From positions 1,116,001 through 1,180,000 of the forward strand of contig JAKVNR010000001.1 in the NCBI GenBank assembly GCA_022483245.1: 64,000 nucleotides of DNA, read 5' to 3'. Positions 34,139 to 43,328 of the stretch are shown here, piece after piece. The translations under genes and the position numbers were made by a program. The notes beneath the pieces were generated by a model that made no database searches, was not told the DNA's origin, and saw only the letters and a program-made list of their open reading frames with translations. Positions within the stretch are counted from its first letter, which is position 1. Each line of letters begins with the position of its first letter. Source of the DNA: Lactobacillus sp. (GTDB lineage Bacteria; Bacillota; Bacilli; Lactobacillales; Lactobacillaceae).

Positions 34139-34592
34139 ATAACTGTTTAGCTAAAGCCGTTGTTTCAGCCGCATCAGGATGCTCTAAATAATTGCGCAGC
34201 TGCGGACCGGGCGTTTTGACCAGCCAATCAAGCAGGCGCGATAGGGTTTCGGCCTGCCGGGCTGGTGATGAATCAAGCAAGAGCAGAATCAGCTCTACGC
34301 GAATCTGTTTGGCCGGGGCCAGCATATTGGCAAAAAAGAGCGGCTGAGCGGGACGGATAACTACCAGCACTGGTTCTTTGACGGCTGGGTCAATTAAGTG
34401 CGGCAAAGCTAAATTCGGAATTTTTTTACCAAGCGGCTTAGTTGCTACGCCAGTTGGCAAGTTATCCTCACGCTCCAGCAGGGCGGCAGTTAGGTCACGA
34501 GTGACGATATCTGCTGCCTGCAGCTGTTGAAAAACATTTTTAAACAAAGTTGGCAGTTGTGTCTGAGTGCTATCAATAGCAATTACTCTCAC
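34137..34592 (-). CDS. PTS EIIA-like protein (fructose/galactitol type)
   Basis: A GTG start at 34592 with GGAGGG 6 bases upstream gives 151 residues. The track ORF begins further out without signal. The pattern REDNLPTGVATKPLGKKIPNLALPHL corresponds to the EIIA active-site block, with the phosphorylatable His in ALPH. No EIIB, EIIC or regulator lies beside it, so it is either a GatA-like component for a remote transporter or a regulatory EIIA. Divergent from the GH31-like gene. Confidence 0.78.
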   Translation of the reverse strand: MRVIAIDSTQTQLPTLFKNVFQQLQAADIVTRDLTAALLEREDNLPTGVATKPLGKKIPNLALPHLIDPAVKEPVLVVIRPAQPLFFANMLAPAKQIRVELILLLLDSSPARQAETLSRLLDWLVKTPGPQLRNYLEHPDAAETTALAKQL

Positions 34593-34683
34593 AATTTTCC
34601 CTCCATGCTGGCAATTTGCATCCATCATAGCATGTTTCACTGGATTTTCGTTATAATAATAGCAGAAGTTTTTTCGGATAGAG

Positions 34684-37600
34684 ATGAAAGACATGAGTCA
34701 AGCAATCCAAGCAAACAATCAACATCAATTAGGCGATCTGACCCAGGTCAGTCAAACGGAACATTATTTCCAATTAGAGTTCTCAACTGGCGAAACTGGG
34801 CGGCTTTATTTGTTAAGCCCGCAAATCATTCGCTTAGTAATTGATCCTAACGGACAATTTGAACCTGTTGAACCGCAGCTTACTGTCCCTCTGGATCAAT
34901 TTGATGATCGCTTTTTTGAGCAAGCCAAACTGCTGTTAACTGACGAAGCCGCAATCATTAAAAGCGGCCGGCTCAATTTACGAATTCAGCGCAACCCTGC
35001 CCTGTTTAGTATTTTTGACGAGGGGCTTCACCGCAACCGGCTAAGCCAAATTAGTCCGCTGGAATTAACTAGCGAGAGCACCAGCGAATTTTTGCAGCAG
35101 AGCAAGAATGAATTCTACTACGGCGGCGGGATACAAAATGGGCGCTTCAGTCACAAAGGTACAACTATTGATATTAAAAATACCAATTTAACTGGCGATG
35201 GCGCTGTAGCTGCACCAATGTCTTTCTTCTGGTCGAATGCCGGCTATGGCGAATTACGCAACACTTGGCAGCCTGGACGCTATGATTTTGGCGCGAATGA
35301 AAATAAAGCGGTCATTCTGACTCATGAAGATAATATTTTCGATGCCTTTTATTTATTAGGCGACACCCCGCAAGCTATTTTGGCAGCCTACTACCAGGTC
35401 ACCGGCCGGCCAGTGCTCATGCCTGACTTTGCGTTAGGCTTGGGGCAAATGAGCAACCTGACCGATTTTTACTGGCAGCAAACCAATCCGCAAGAACGAG
35501 CAGCCCGCAGATTTAGCGATGGCAACTACTACTTGCCAAGCGAGCAGCCAACTGAGCAAGCTGCCTCTTTGACTAGCGATGACCCATTTTCTGCCAAGCA
35601 GTTAATCAGTGACTACCAGGAAAATCATTTACCACTCGGCTGGCTTGTACCAGACTTTTTAAGCAATAAAGCAGCTGAGCCTGAAGAAACAGCTGATTTA
35701 AATAAATTTGCCCAAGAACGCGATGTTCACTTACTCTTAAGCGGGCAAAATCGGCAAGGCACTAGCGGCCTGGTTTTGCCACAAGCAGATGCTCGGCCTG
35801 GTTCTGCCCGTCTATTTTTAGCCTTAGGACAAAGCCGGCAAGCTCTACTCGACCAGCAGCGGCCATTTTTGCTCAGCGAAAATGGTTGGGCCGGCACGCA
35901 ATCCTTAGCGGCTAACTTTGAACTAGGTGCTGGTGGTGATTGGTCATATATTCGCACCAATATCGCTAGCATGCTGGGGCTGAGCTTATCAGGTCAGCCA
36001 AATACCGGTTTTGCCATCGACGGCGCATATGGCGGCAGCAATGTACAAGTTGCTTTGCGCGACTTAGAATGGAAAGTCTTTACCCCGCTCTGCTTCTTTG
36101 CTGATGGTCAAAGCCAAGTTGCTAAAACTGCCTTAGCTTTTAATAAAAAGACAATGCGTATCATGGGGGCTTACTTGAAACTGCGCCAGCACTTAAGCCA
36201 GCACCTCTATTCGCTGCTTTTGCAGGCCCAGACTGGCCAGCCAATGCTGCGCGCCCTGTTTTTAGACTTCCCGCACGAACGGGTTAATTATACTGACCGC
36301 TTTGCCCACGAATTTATGGTCGGCAGCGACTTATTAGTTGCACCGATTATGTCTGGCCGAGAAAATCAGCAAGGGCAATCGGTGAAAAGCAACGTGTACT
36401 TGCCAGATCACCGGGCTGTTTGGACAGATTTAGCCACTGGTCAGCATTATGCCGGCGGTCACGTTTACAACAACCTCATTTTCGACAGTTGGCACTTGCC
36501 AGTCTTCGTACGCGGCGGCAGCATTTTAACCACAAATCAGCAAGAATTCTTATGCTACCCTGGTAATGGCGAGCGGACTTTCTGCCGTGATGATGGCCAC
36601 ACAACTGCTTATCAAGCTGGAGCACAAACCAAGCAAGTCCTGAGCAGTCACTTAGAAACTGGCAATTTGCAATTAACTTTGAATAAAGTCACTGGCGACT
36701 ATGCTGGTTTTGACCATAACCAAAGCCCGCGGCTAAATATTTTAATGGATCATCGTCCAGGCAAAGTTTCATTGCGGGCTAATAATGAACAGCTTTCTTT
36801 ACCGATTTTCTCCGACCCAGACGCCTTTGCTAATGCCAAAACTGGCTGCTTCTTTAACGAAGACTTCTGCCCTGTGCCTGAATTTCAACACTGGTGCGTC
36901 CCAGCTCAGCCGGCTTTGCAAATCAAACTGCCGCAAAGTGATTTAACCCAAACTAAGTTTGAATTAACGATTGCCAATGTTGAATTTGGTGCACAAATTC
37001 AGCACCACGCGATTACCGATTCGGCTTTGCGTCCACCACAAAAAGTAACGATTGCTGAGGATAAAACGACTGCTCACAGTTTGACCTTAAATTGGACTGC
37101 TCAGCAAGGTGCTAAAATTCAGCTAGAAGTTAATGGTCTGCTCTACACCAACTTGCCTGACGCTTACTTCACTCTGCACGAATTACAGCCAAAGACAACT
37201 TATCAAATGCGGATTCGGACTTGGCGCGGAATGAAGGTGTCTCCATGGTCAGAATACTTCAGCGCCATGACTAAACCTGACCAGCTGGACTACGCAATTG
37301 CTAATATTCAAACAGAGGCCAGCATTCAGGCTGCACCGCAACATCCGTTAGATTATTTAACAGACTTGCTGAAGGCTAGCGACTGGCTGACAGCTGAGCC
37401 GGCTGACCCAGAGCATGAACGCTATGTCGACTTAACTTTTACTTTTGATCAGGCATATCGCTTGAGCAGGATGGTATACGTACCGCGCAGTATTGATCGG
37501 CGCGGCCACCTGCTGCGAGTACAAATCGCCTGGAGCAAAGATGGAGAACACTTTAACGACTACAGCGAGCCGTACAACTGGCCAAACGATGCTAAAAACA

Positions 37601-37716
37601 AAGTAATTGGCCTGCGCGATGTGGTAGCTAAAGTCGTAAAATTGCGAGTTTTAGCTTCGCAAGATAATTTAGCTTCAGCTCGAGAAATTTTCTTCTTTAA
37701 GAGTAAAGAGCAATAA
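34684..37716 (+). CDS. GH31-like glycoside hydrolase with FN3 and discoidin-like domains
   Basis: 1010 residues, no signal peptide. An N-terminal beta-sandwich (about 1-230) leads into a GH31-type barrel (EFYYGGGIQNGRFSHKG; GRPVLMPDFALGLGQ; ENGWAGTQSLAANFE; LSGQPNTGFAIDGAYGG; MLRALFLDFPHERVNYTDRFAHEFMVGSDLLVAPI). An FN3-like domain (about 780-870) and an F5/8-like C terminus (about 890-1010) follow. Compared with related GH31 enzymes as I recall them, the barrel is shortened around the nucleophile strand and the usual TGDQ acid/base motif reads ELGAGGD, so catalysis is doubtful. TATAAT lies at 34652; an alternative ATG is at 34693. Confidence 0.75.
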   Translation: MKDMSQAIQANNQHQLGDLTQVSQTEHYFQLEFSTGETGRLYLLSPQIIRLVIDPNGQFEPVEPQLTVPLDQFDDRFFEQAKLLLTDEAAIIKSGRLNLRIQRNPALFSIFDEGLHRNRLSQISPLELTSESTSEFLQQSKNEFYYGGGIQNGRFSHKGTTIDIKNTNLTGDGAVAAPMSFFWSNAGYGELRNTWQPGRYDFGANENKAVILTHEDNIFDAFYLLGDTPQAILAAYYQVTGRPVLMPDFALGLGQMSNLTDFYWQQTNPQERAARRFSDGNYYLPSEQPTEQAASLTSDDPFSAKQLISDYQENHLPLGWLVPDFLSNKAAEPEETADLNKFAQERDVHLLLSGQNRQGTSGLVLPQADARPGSARLFLALGQSRQALLDQQRPFLLSENGWAGTQSLAANFELGAGGDWSYIRTNIASMLGLSLSGQPNTGFAIDGAYGGSNVQVALRDLEWKVFTPLCFFADGQSQVAKTALAFNKKTMRIMGAYLKLRQHLSQHLYSLLLQAQTGQPMLRALFLDFPHERVNYTDRFAHEFMVGSDLLVAPIMSGRENQQGQSVKSNVYLPDHRAVWTDLATGQHYAGGHVYNNLIFDSWHLPVFVRGGSILTTNQQEFLCYPGNGERTFCRDDGHTTAYQAGAQTKQVLSSHLETGNLQLTLNKVTGDYAGFDHNQSPRLNILMDHRPGKVSLRANNEQLSLPIFSDPDAFANAKTGCFFNEDFCPVPEFQHWCVPAQPALQIKLPQSDLTQTKFELTIANVEFGAQIQHHAITDSALRPPQKVTIAEDKTTAHSLTLNWTAQQGAKIQLEVNGLLYTNLPDAYFTLHELQPKTTYQMRIRTWRGMKVSPWSEYFSAMTKPDQLDYAIANIQTEASIQAAPQHPLDYLTDLLKASDWLTAEPADPEHERYVDLTFTFDQAYRLSRMVYVPRSIDRRGHLLRVQIAWSKDGEHFNDYSEPYNWPNDAKNKVIGLRDVVAKVVKLRVLASQDNLASAREIFFFKSKEQ

Positions 37717-37735
37717 TAAAATTTATTCCAAATTA

Positions 37736-37770
37736 AAAACCATCTTAGTTGTTCCTAAGATGGTTTTTTA
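37736..37770. terminator. Bidirectional terminator after the GH31-like gene
   Basis: AAACCATCTTAG / CTAAGATGGTTTTTT, 12-bp stem with a 6-nt loop. Confidence 0.88.
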
Positions 37771-37772
37771 GT

Positions 37773-38591
37773 TTACACAAAAACTCTTTGCAGCCATTCA
37801 ATACTCAGTTCGAACCAATGAGCCGCATGCGGATTATCCTGCCACGGTTTATCCGTCTGAACTAACTCTGACTGTGCTAAAGAAAAACCGTGCCCGCCGC
37901 GGTCAAACAAATGCACTTCTGCCGGCACATTATGCTCCCGCAAAGCTTGCGCATATTTTAAGCCATTATCAATCAAGACCACCGGATCATCCCAAGCCTG
38001 GAAGATAAAAGTTGGCGGCGTCTGCGGCGTAACACCCAAGCTGGCATCCCGAATAAAGTCATCACTTGGCAAGGATGCTTCTTGCTGCTCATCAAGTTCA
38101 AAGCCAATTTCTTCAATATCAATCAGTGGATAACCCAAAATCGTTGCCTCAGGCTGGCACTGGTTTGGGTCTAACTGATACTTTTCTTGATATTGCTGAT
38201 TTTGAGCAAAACTATTCATCATCGCTGCCACATGGCCTCCCGCGGAAAAACCGATCACGGCCGTCCGGTGAGGATCAAGATTATACTCAGCGTGGTGCTG
38301 ACGCAAATATGTCAGCAGCTGCAAGCCTGATAAAGCCGCATCTGGGTAAACCATCCCTTCATCTTGCACCAAGTTGTACCACAAGATTGCGCAGTTAAAC
38401 CCGCGGGCTGCATAAGCTAAAGCAACTGGTTCACTTTCTCTAACTGAAAAGTGGTTAAAGCTGCCACCTGGAATGACCAGCATTAATGGCCGGTCTGGCT
38501 GACGCAACATCTCATTTGGCCGCTGCTGGTAAATCGTGGCTTTAAATGGACGGCCATTAGCATTAGTTAAGTTCAGGTCAGTTATTTTCAT
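37773..38591 (-). CDS. Alpha/beta hydrolase, acetyl-esterase-like
   Basis: 272 residues. MLVIPGGSFNHFS gives an HGGG-like oxyanion segment (here PGGSF), IGFSAGGHVAAMM is the nucleophile elbow (GxSxGG), WDDPVVLIDN holds the acidic residue, and DRGGHGFSLA the catalytic His. It resembles the BD-FAE/acetyl-xylan esterase group that removes acyl groups from sugars. Cytosolic. It ends a minus-strand set with the YibE/F pair (6 bp after its start). Confidence 0.85.
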   Translation of the reverse strand: MKITDLNLTNANGRPFKATIYQQRPNEMLRQPDRPLMLVIPGGSFNHFSVRESEPVALAYAARGFNCAILWYNLVQDEGMVYPDAALSGLQLLTYLRQHHAEYNLDPHRTAVIGFSAGGHVAAMMNSFAQNQQYQEKYQLDPNQCQPEATILGYPLIDIEEIGFELDEQQEASLPSDDFIRDASLGVTPQTPPTFIFQAWDDPVVLIDNGLKYAQALREHNVPAEVHLFDRGGHGFSLAQSELVQTDKPWQDNPHAAHWFELSIEWLQRVFV

Positions 38592-38597
38592 GAAAGT

Positions 38598-39356
38598 TTA
38601 CTCCTTTTCAGGCTGGCCTAGCTGTTTAGCCAGCAGCCAGCTAGTCAGCGGCACAACCATAACTACCCCAATTAAAGAATAGATAATAATCAAGCCGTTA
38701 ATTACAAATAGCTTATCATTAAAAATTTGGTCGAGTGAATAATTCAGTCGTTGATACCAGATAAACAAGGGTAAAAAACTGCCGAAAAAGCCAAACAAGA
38801 TCGTATTGATCGCAGTCCCTAAAATATCCTTGCCCATGCTGGCACCGCTCGTCAGCAGCTGCTGCATGGATAAATCCGGCTGGTGCTGATGCAGCGATAA
38901 CAAACCAGCCGACATAGCCACGCTGGCTTCAGCAATCGCACCTAAAGTTGAAAAAATCGCTACCAAAATCCCAATTTGCGGGTAAGACAAACCTGGAAGC
39001 AGCGACAGGCCAACAACTTCTTCTCCCGATTGATCACCTAAACCAGCAGCTTGGGCCAGCCATTGGAAAATAATAATCACGGCTGAAATAATTACCGTCA
39101 CTAGCAAAGCACAAGTAAAAGCACTTTTGGCAACTTTTTGATTGTGCGTGCCCAAGTAAATAATTGTTAATAATTTTAGCGGGATAAAAATGATTGCCGT
39201 CAGACAGATATTGACGCCCCATGAAATCAGCAGCGCTACCAAAATAATTAAACAGGTGTTAATCACGACACTCATAAACGACCGCAGGCCGCTGACTCCG
39301 CCAACAGCAAGCATTAGAACTAATAAGAACACTAGCAAAGCTGATAAAGTCGTCAT
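38598..39356 (-). CDS. YibE/F family membrane protein
   Basis: 252 residues with about seven membrane helices. The family blocks FSTLGAIAEASVAMSAGLLSLH and SGASMGKDILGTAINTILFGFFGSFLPLFIWY are clear. It overlaps the next YibE/F gene by 4 bp (ATGA), so the pair is translationally coupled and probably forms a heteromeric complex. Function unknown; a transporter role is plausible. Confidence 0.88.
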   Translation of the reverse strand: MTTLSALLVFLLVLMLAVGGVSGLRSFMSVVINTCLIILVALLISWGVNICLTAIIFIPLKLLTIIYLGTHNQKVAKSAFTCALLVTVIISAVIIIFQWLAQAAGLGDQSGEEVVGLSLLPGLSYPQIGILVAIFSTLGAIAEASVAMSAGLLSLHQHQPDLSMQQLLTSGASMGKDILGTAINTILFGFFGSFLPLFIWYQRLNYSLDQIFNDKLFVINGLIIIYSLIGVVMVVPLTSWLLAKQLGQPEKE

Positions 39357-40447
39357 TTTGCTGCCTCCTTACTTGTCCGATGTAAAAACAACATGCTGCC
39401 AGCCGCGGTTAACGGCACATTAATCACAATCCCGACGGCTGAAATCAAACTTTGGACAATTCCCAGCGAGAGTGCAAATTGGAAAGTGTAATGCAAAGTA
39501 TTGTTATCGCGCAAATACAAGATCGTCATTGGCAATTCGGCCGCCATAAAAATCAGCACTAAGACATTGATCAGCGGTCCCATAATATCTTGCCCTAAAC
39601 TGCAGCCGGCTTTGAAAAATTCCCACTTGCTGAGGTGCGGGTTTTGCTGAGCCAGTTCTTGCAAGCTAGTCACTAAGTCAGTTGCTTCATCCATCACTGC
39701 CCCAAGCAGGCCAAGGATTGTTTGAGCTAAAAATAACGAGCGCGGATTTTGCGTGGCGTATTCGACCGCCTCATATTTAATTCCACTCTCATGCGTTAAT
39801 TTCATAATTAAATAGCATGATAAAAAGGCCAGCAGTGACGACAGCAGCGTGGCGGCTAAAGTTAGCAGCATTTTGGCCGACCAGCCTTGCGCCAAAAATA
39901 GCGAGATGCCCGCAAACAGCAAACAAGCTGTCCCATAAATCAAAAAAGTGCGGGTGCCATTTTCGGCAATATCCCAGCAAACAATGCCGTAGAATAGGAG
40001 CCAGTTTATCCCCATCGATACCAAAAGAATGATCGTATGCCGGCTAGCTACGGCGGCAAGTAAACAAATAAATACTGTCAGCGCAAGTACAAGCACCCAA
40101 TCACGCTTGATTCCCAGCAGCTTGGCCTTGCCCTTGACAAAGCCTACCAGAACGCGCTGATGCGGCCGATAGCGCTGCGTTAAGAGCTGCGAGCTGACAT
40201 ATGTATCCTGCACGCGATACGTTTTGCCGCGGTGCTGACCGCTTAAAATGCGCACATGCAGCGTCTGAAGCCGTCGTTCATCATGATTTTTATACTCATC
40301 AACCGTTTTGCCAAGCGACACTTCGCGTACTTGACGGTCGACAATTTCTCCAACCTGTTCACCAGCAAGATCAGTCCTAAAGTAGGTCAACCCGGTTAAG
40401 AGCAGGCCGCAGACTGCAATAATGATCATCGCTATTTTTTTCATCAC
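39353..40447 (-). CDS. YibE/F family membrane protein with extracellular N-terminal domain
   Basis: 364 residues. One N-terminal membrane helix, an extracellular beta-rich domain (about 25-110, VGEIVDRQVREVSLGKTVDEY..), then about seven helices with the family motifs LGLLGAVMDEATDLVTSLQELA and AGCSLGQDIMGPLINVLVLIF. Partner of the overlapping 252-aa paralogue. GGAGG precedes the ATG. Function unknown. Confidence 0.88.
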   Translation of the reverse strand: MMKKIAMIIIAVCGLLLTGLTYFRTDLAGEQVGEIVDRQVREVSLGKTVDEYKNHDERRLQTLHVRILSGQHRGKTYRVQDTYVSSQLLTQRYRPHQRVLVGFVKGKAKLLGIKRDWVLVLALTVFICLLAAVASRHTIILLVSMGINWLLFYGIVCWDIAENGTRTFLIYGTACLLFAGISLFLAQGWSAKMLLTLAATLLSSLLAFLSCYLIMKLTHESGIKYEAVEYATQNPRSLFLAQTILGLLGAVMDEATDLVTSLQELAQQNPHLSKWEFFKAGCSLGQDIMGPLINVLVLIFMAAELPMTILYLRDNNTLHYTFQFALSLGIVQSLISAVGIVINVPLTAAGSMLFLHRTSKEAAK

Positions 40448-40462
40448 GCCCGCCTCCTAAAC

Positions 40463-40487
40463 AAAAAAGCAGCTACAAAGCTGCTTT
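40463..40487 (-). terminator. Terminator after the MerR-like gene
   Basis: AAAGCAGCT / AGCTGCTT hairpin followed on the minus strand by TTTTTTG. Confidence 0.75.
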
Positions 40488-40499
40488 AATTTTTGCAAT

Positions 40500-41288
40500 T
40501 TACTTAAAGAAGCGTTCCCACCAATGCTGTTTCTGCGGAATTTGCATGTCAGACAAGGTCCGGTGCAAACTCACCGTACCTTTAGCTTCATTTTCGCGAG
40601 CCTTGGCTAAAATTTCTTCATGAACTTCTTTAGCAGGTTTTTGCCGATCAGCGGCAATTTGCTTAGCAATTTCTGCCCGCTCTTCTGCCCGGGTTTTTAC
40701 TGGGCGCTCAGTCTTAGTCACAATTCCTGAAATATCAGGCATTTCTTCAACTTTAGGATTAGTTTTAACTGCCGCTGGCTGGCTAGGCTGCGGAGCAGCT
40801 AATTCTTTTTGCGTTTTGAGTAGCTGCTCATTTTGCTTTTGTACGGCCGCTACTTGTTGCTGCAGATCTTTGATCGCTTGATTTTGGCTAGCAATCGTTT
40901 GTTGCAAAGCCGCCATTAATTTGCCAACTTGAGTTAAGTTTACAAGCTGCTCGTTCTGGTCAGCTGCATGCTTAGTTTTCGGCTTAGCATGTTTAGGTTC
41001 AACTACTTTTTCTTGCGTAGTCGTAGTATTGCCGGCAAAAACTTGCTCAGCTGCCTCATTTAAAGTTAAGTTGCCTTTCGCCGACAAATCTTTAAGTGCA
41101 CGCAGATCGGCCACATTTTGGTCGCTATACAAACGCGTCTTTTGCTTTGTACGCTGGAAATAGTCGTGCTTGGCAGTTACCTTTTCTACGATGAGCGAAT
41201 ATTTTCTTAACGTTGCTACACTGATGCTCAGCTTAGCGGCAGCTTCACGCGGCGTCATCAAAGCCTGAAAATCTCTATCACTAGTCAT
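40500..41288 (-). CDS. MerR-like HTH protein with coiled coil
   Basis: 262 residues. N-terminal winged helix (MTPREAAAKLSISVATLRKYSLIVEK, then YSDQNVADLRALKDLSAKGNLTLNEAAEQVF) as in the MerR fold and in the chromosome-anchoring protein RacA. A long coiled coil follows (about 125-165, QTIASQNQAIKDLQQQVAAVQKQNEQLLKTQ), then a disordered tail rich in K/E/P. It lacks a ligand-binding domain, so a DNA-organising or anchoring role is as likely as classic regulation. It follows ddl by 14 bp on the same strand. Confidence 0.7.
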   Translation of the reverse strand: MTSDRDFQALMTPREAAAKLSISVATLRKYSLIVEKVTAKHDYFQRTKQKTRLYSDQNVADLRALKDLSAKGNLTLNEAAEQVFAGNTTTTQEKVVEPKHAKPKTKHAADQNEQLVNLTQVGKLMAALQQTIASQNQAIKDLQQQVAAVQKQNEQLLKTQKELAAPQPSQPAAVKTNPKVEEMPDISGIVTKTERPVKTRAEERAEIAKQIAADRQKPAKEVHEEILAKARENEAKGTVSLHRTLSDMQIPQKQHWWERFFK

Positions 41289-41302
41289 GAACTGTGCCTG
41301 CC

Positions 41303-42385
41303 TTAATCATGCTTGTGCAGCAAAGTCTTCTTGTGCTGGTAGCGTTTCATCCCGTAATCAAGCAATTTAGAAATCAAATCAGAATAAGAAATGCCAGCTT
41401 CTTCAAACAGTTTTGGATACATACTGATATTAGTAAACCCTGGCAGCGCGTTAACTTCAGTCAAAACAACCTTGCCACCTGGTGTCAGCATTGAATCAAT
41501 CCGGGCTAAGCCAGAACATTCAGTTGCTTGGTAAACTTTCAAAGCATTCTTTCTAACCGTTTCGACAATTTCAGCTGGTAGATCAGCTGGAATTTGCAAC
41601 TTCGAAGTTGAGTTATCAGCGTACTTATTTTCATAAGTGTAGAAAGAACCAGTTGCATTGGTAATTTGGCCAACACCGGAAACAATTGGCTGGTCGTTGC
41701 CCAAAACGGCAGTTTCTACTTCAGTACCCGGTACAGTTTCTTCAACTAAAACCTTGTCATCGTACTTAAAGGCTTCGTCTAAGGCCTTCTTGTATTCTTC
41801 AGCGTTAGTAACATGGTTAACGCCAACAGAAGAACCTTGGTTAGATGGCTTAACAAATAAGTCTTCGCCTAACTTTTCGGCAACCTTGTTGTAGTTTAAC
41901 TTATCGTTTTGCTTGTCATCATATTCTGGCCGCTTGACAGCAATCCAGTCAGCAACTGGCACACCAGCTCTTTGAGCTAAAATCTTCGTGAATTCTTTGT
42001 CCATCGTTACAGCAGCAGCTAAAATGTCGTCACCAACGAATGGTTTATCCAAAATTCTGAACAAACCTTGCAAACCGCCATCTTCGCCCAAATTGCCGTG
42101 AACAATTGGGAAGAAAATATCAATTTCTGGTAAGTTAGCCAGTTCTGCTAGATTAGATAAATTGTGCAGTTTGTGCGGATTGTCAACTCGGTAGGAAGGG
42201 TCAGTTAAAACTTTTAAACTGTCCTCTTCGTTGGCAAAATAGCCATCATTAGTGACCCAAATTGGGTGCACATCAAATTTGTCCTTATCAATTGCTTTAT
42301 AAATGTTGTGACCCGAAACAATCGACACTTCATACTCGGATGAATTGCCGCCAAAGATTAATCCTACCTGTAATTTTTTGCTCAT
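41303..42385 (-). CDS. ddl: D-alanine--D-alanine ligase
   Basis: 360 residues, ATP-grasp. VGLIFGGNSSEYEVSIVSGHNIY opens the family. KPSNQGSSVGVNHV and LTEVNALPGFTNISMYPKLFEEAG carry nucleotide and Mg2+ ligands. The omega loop reads SFYTYENKYADN, with Tyr (not Phe) at the specificity position, which predicts D-Ala-D-Ala product and vancomycin sensitivity, unlike D-Lac lactobacilli. Cytosolic step of peptidoglycan precursor synthesis. Confidence 0.95.
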   Translation of the reverse strand: MSKKLQVGLIFGGNSSEYEVSIVSGHNIYKAIDKDKFDVHPIWVTNDGYFANEEDSLKVLTDPSYRVDNPHKLHNLSNLAELANLPEIDIFFPIVHGNLGEDGGLQGLFRILDKPFVGDDILAAAVTMDKEFTKILAQRAGVPVADWIAVKRPEYDDKQNDKLNYNKVAEKLGEDLFVKPSNQGSSVGVNHVTNAEEYKKALDEAFKYDDKVLVEETVPGTEVETAVLGNDQPIVSGVGQITNATGSFYTYENKYADNSTSKLQIPADLPAEIVETVRKNALKVYQATECSGLARIDSMLTPGGKVVLTEVNALPGFTNISMYPKLFEEAGISYSDLISKLLDYGMKRYQHKKTLLHKHD

Positions 42386-42455
42386 GATTTATTTCCTCGC
42401 TTTTCTCCTAGCAATAATATCATAATATGGCGAGCTGGTTTAGCTTTCTTCACAA

Positions 42456-42484
42456 AGAAAAAGCACAAGCTAACTTGTGCTTTT
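42456..42484 (-). terminator. Terminator overlapping the end of the 273-aa membrane protein gene
   Basis: AAAAGCACAAG CTAA CTTGTGCTTTT, perfect 11-bp stem; its 5' side includes the stop codon region. Confidence 0.85.
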
Positions 42485-43304
42485 AGTGATCGCTAGTTAA
42501 TTGCCATGGGATTGCTGAAATAACAAAGAGAACTGCTCCCACAATCACCAATTCCAAGAAGACGCCACTGGCTATTTCTAGCAAATAGCCAATTAGCGAT
42601 AAATTCGACAGGTCAAGAAGCATTGGTAAAGCAGCCAGCACTACAAAGATCAGCATTAGCCAAAAGCCGGCCCACATGCCTGCCGCGGTTGTTAAATGAA
42701 TTTTAACTGGCCGCGAAAAATGACCATGCAATTCTTGTTTGATCGAAATGCCAGCCGCAATGCATAGCAAGATCAAAACTACATTAATGACCATAAACAA
42801 GGTTTCAAGGTTAGCCGCTAAGACTGACCCTGAGAGATTGAAACCAATCTGAATAGCATAAATTGCATTCTCTGATCGTTTCTTTAGGGCTTGTTTGACC
42901 GCTTTAGCTTCCGTTGAAGCATTATCGTCAATCTTAGTTTTTAAAATATGTTCAAGCTGCTGAGCTAAATCAGTGCTATCCGCCTTAAACCAGTGAATAC
43001 CGAGTTCATAGTCAATGATGGCATCGGCAATTGGTTCCGTCTGCTCGCTAGTCAGCATATTTTTATTGCCAGCACTCGCTGCACCAATGATCTTGGCGAA
43101 ACGATCAAATTTATAATTGACGTTCTCCTCAACCACTACGCTGCTGTTGCCACCGGCAATATGGTGCTTCATAAAAATCGGGTTCATGAAAGTCGCCATG
43201 GCAAACACGAGGGTAATCACTGAAAAAATGATAAAAGCCAGTGATCGCTTATAATGCTGCACCTGTTTTTCATCTAAACGATGCAACTCTTGGCGTGACT
43301 CCAT
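42483..43304 (-). CDS. Membrane protein under probable TetR control
   Basis: 273 residues. One N-terminal helix (SLAFIIFSVITLVFAMATFM), an extracellular domain of about 115 residues, then three helices near the C terminus. No family recognised. It follows the TetR gene by 24 bp on the same strand, so it is probably that regulator's target. Function unknown, though TetR-linked lactobacillar membrane proteins often concern stress or drug response. Confidence 0.75.
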   Translation of the reverse strand: MESRQELHRLDEKQVQHYKRSLAFIIFSVITLVFAMATFMNPIFMKHHIAGGNSSVVVEENVNYKFDRFAKIIGAASAGNKNMLTSEQTEPIADAIIDYELGIHWFKADSTDLAQQLEHILKTKIDDNASTEAKAVKQALKKRSENAIYAIQIGFNLSGSVLAANLETLFMVINVVLILLCIAAGISIKQELHGHFSRPVKIHLTTAAGMWAGFWLMLIFVVLAALPMLLDLSNLSLIGYLLEIASGVFLELVIVGAVLFVISAIPWQLTSDH

Positions 43305-43328
43305 CAGACATCTTCTCTCTTAGGATCC

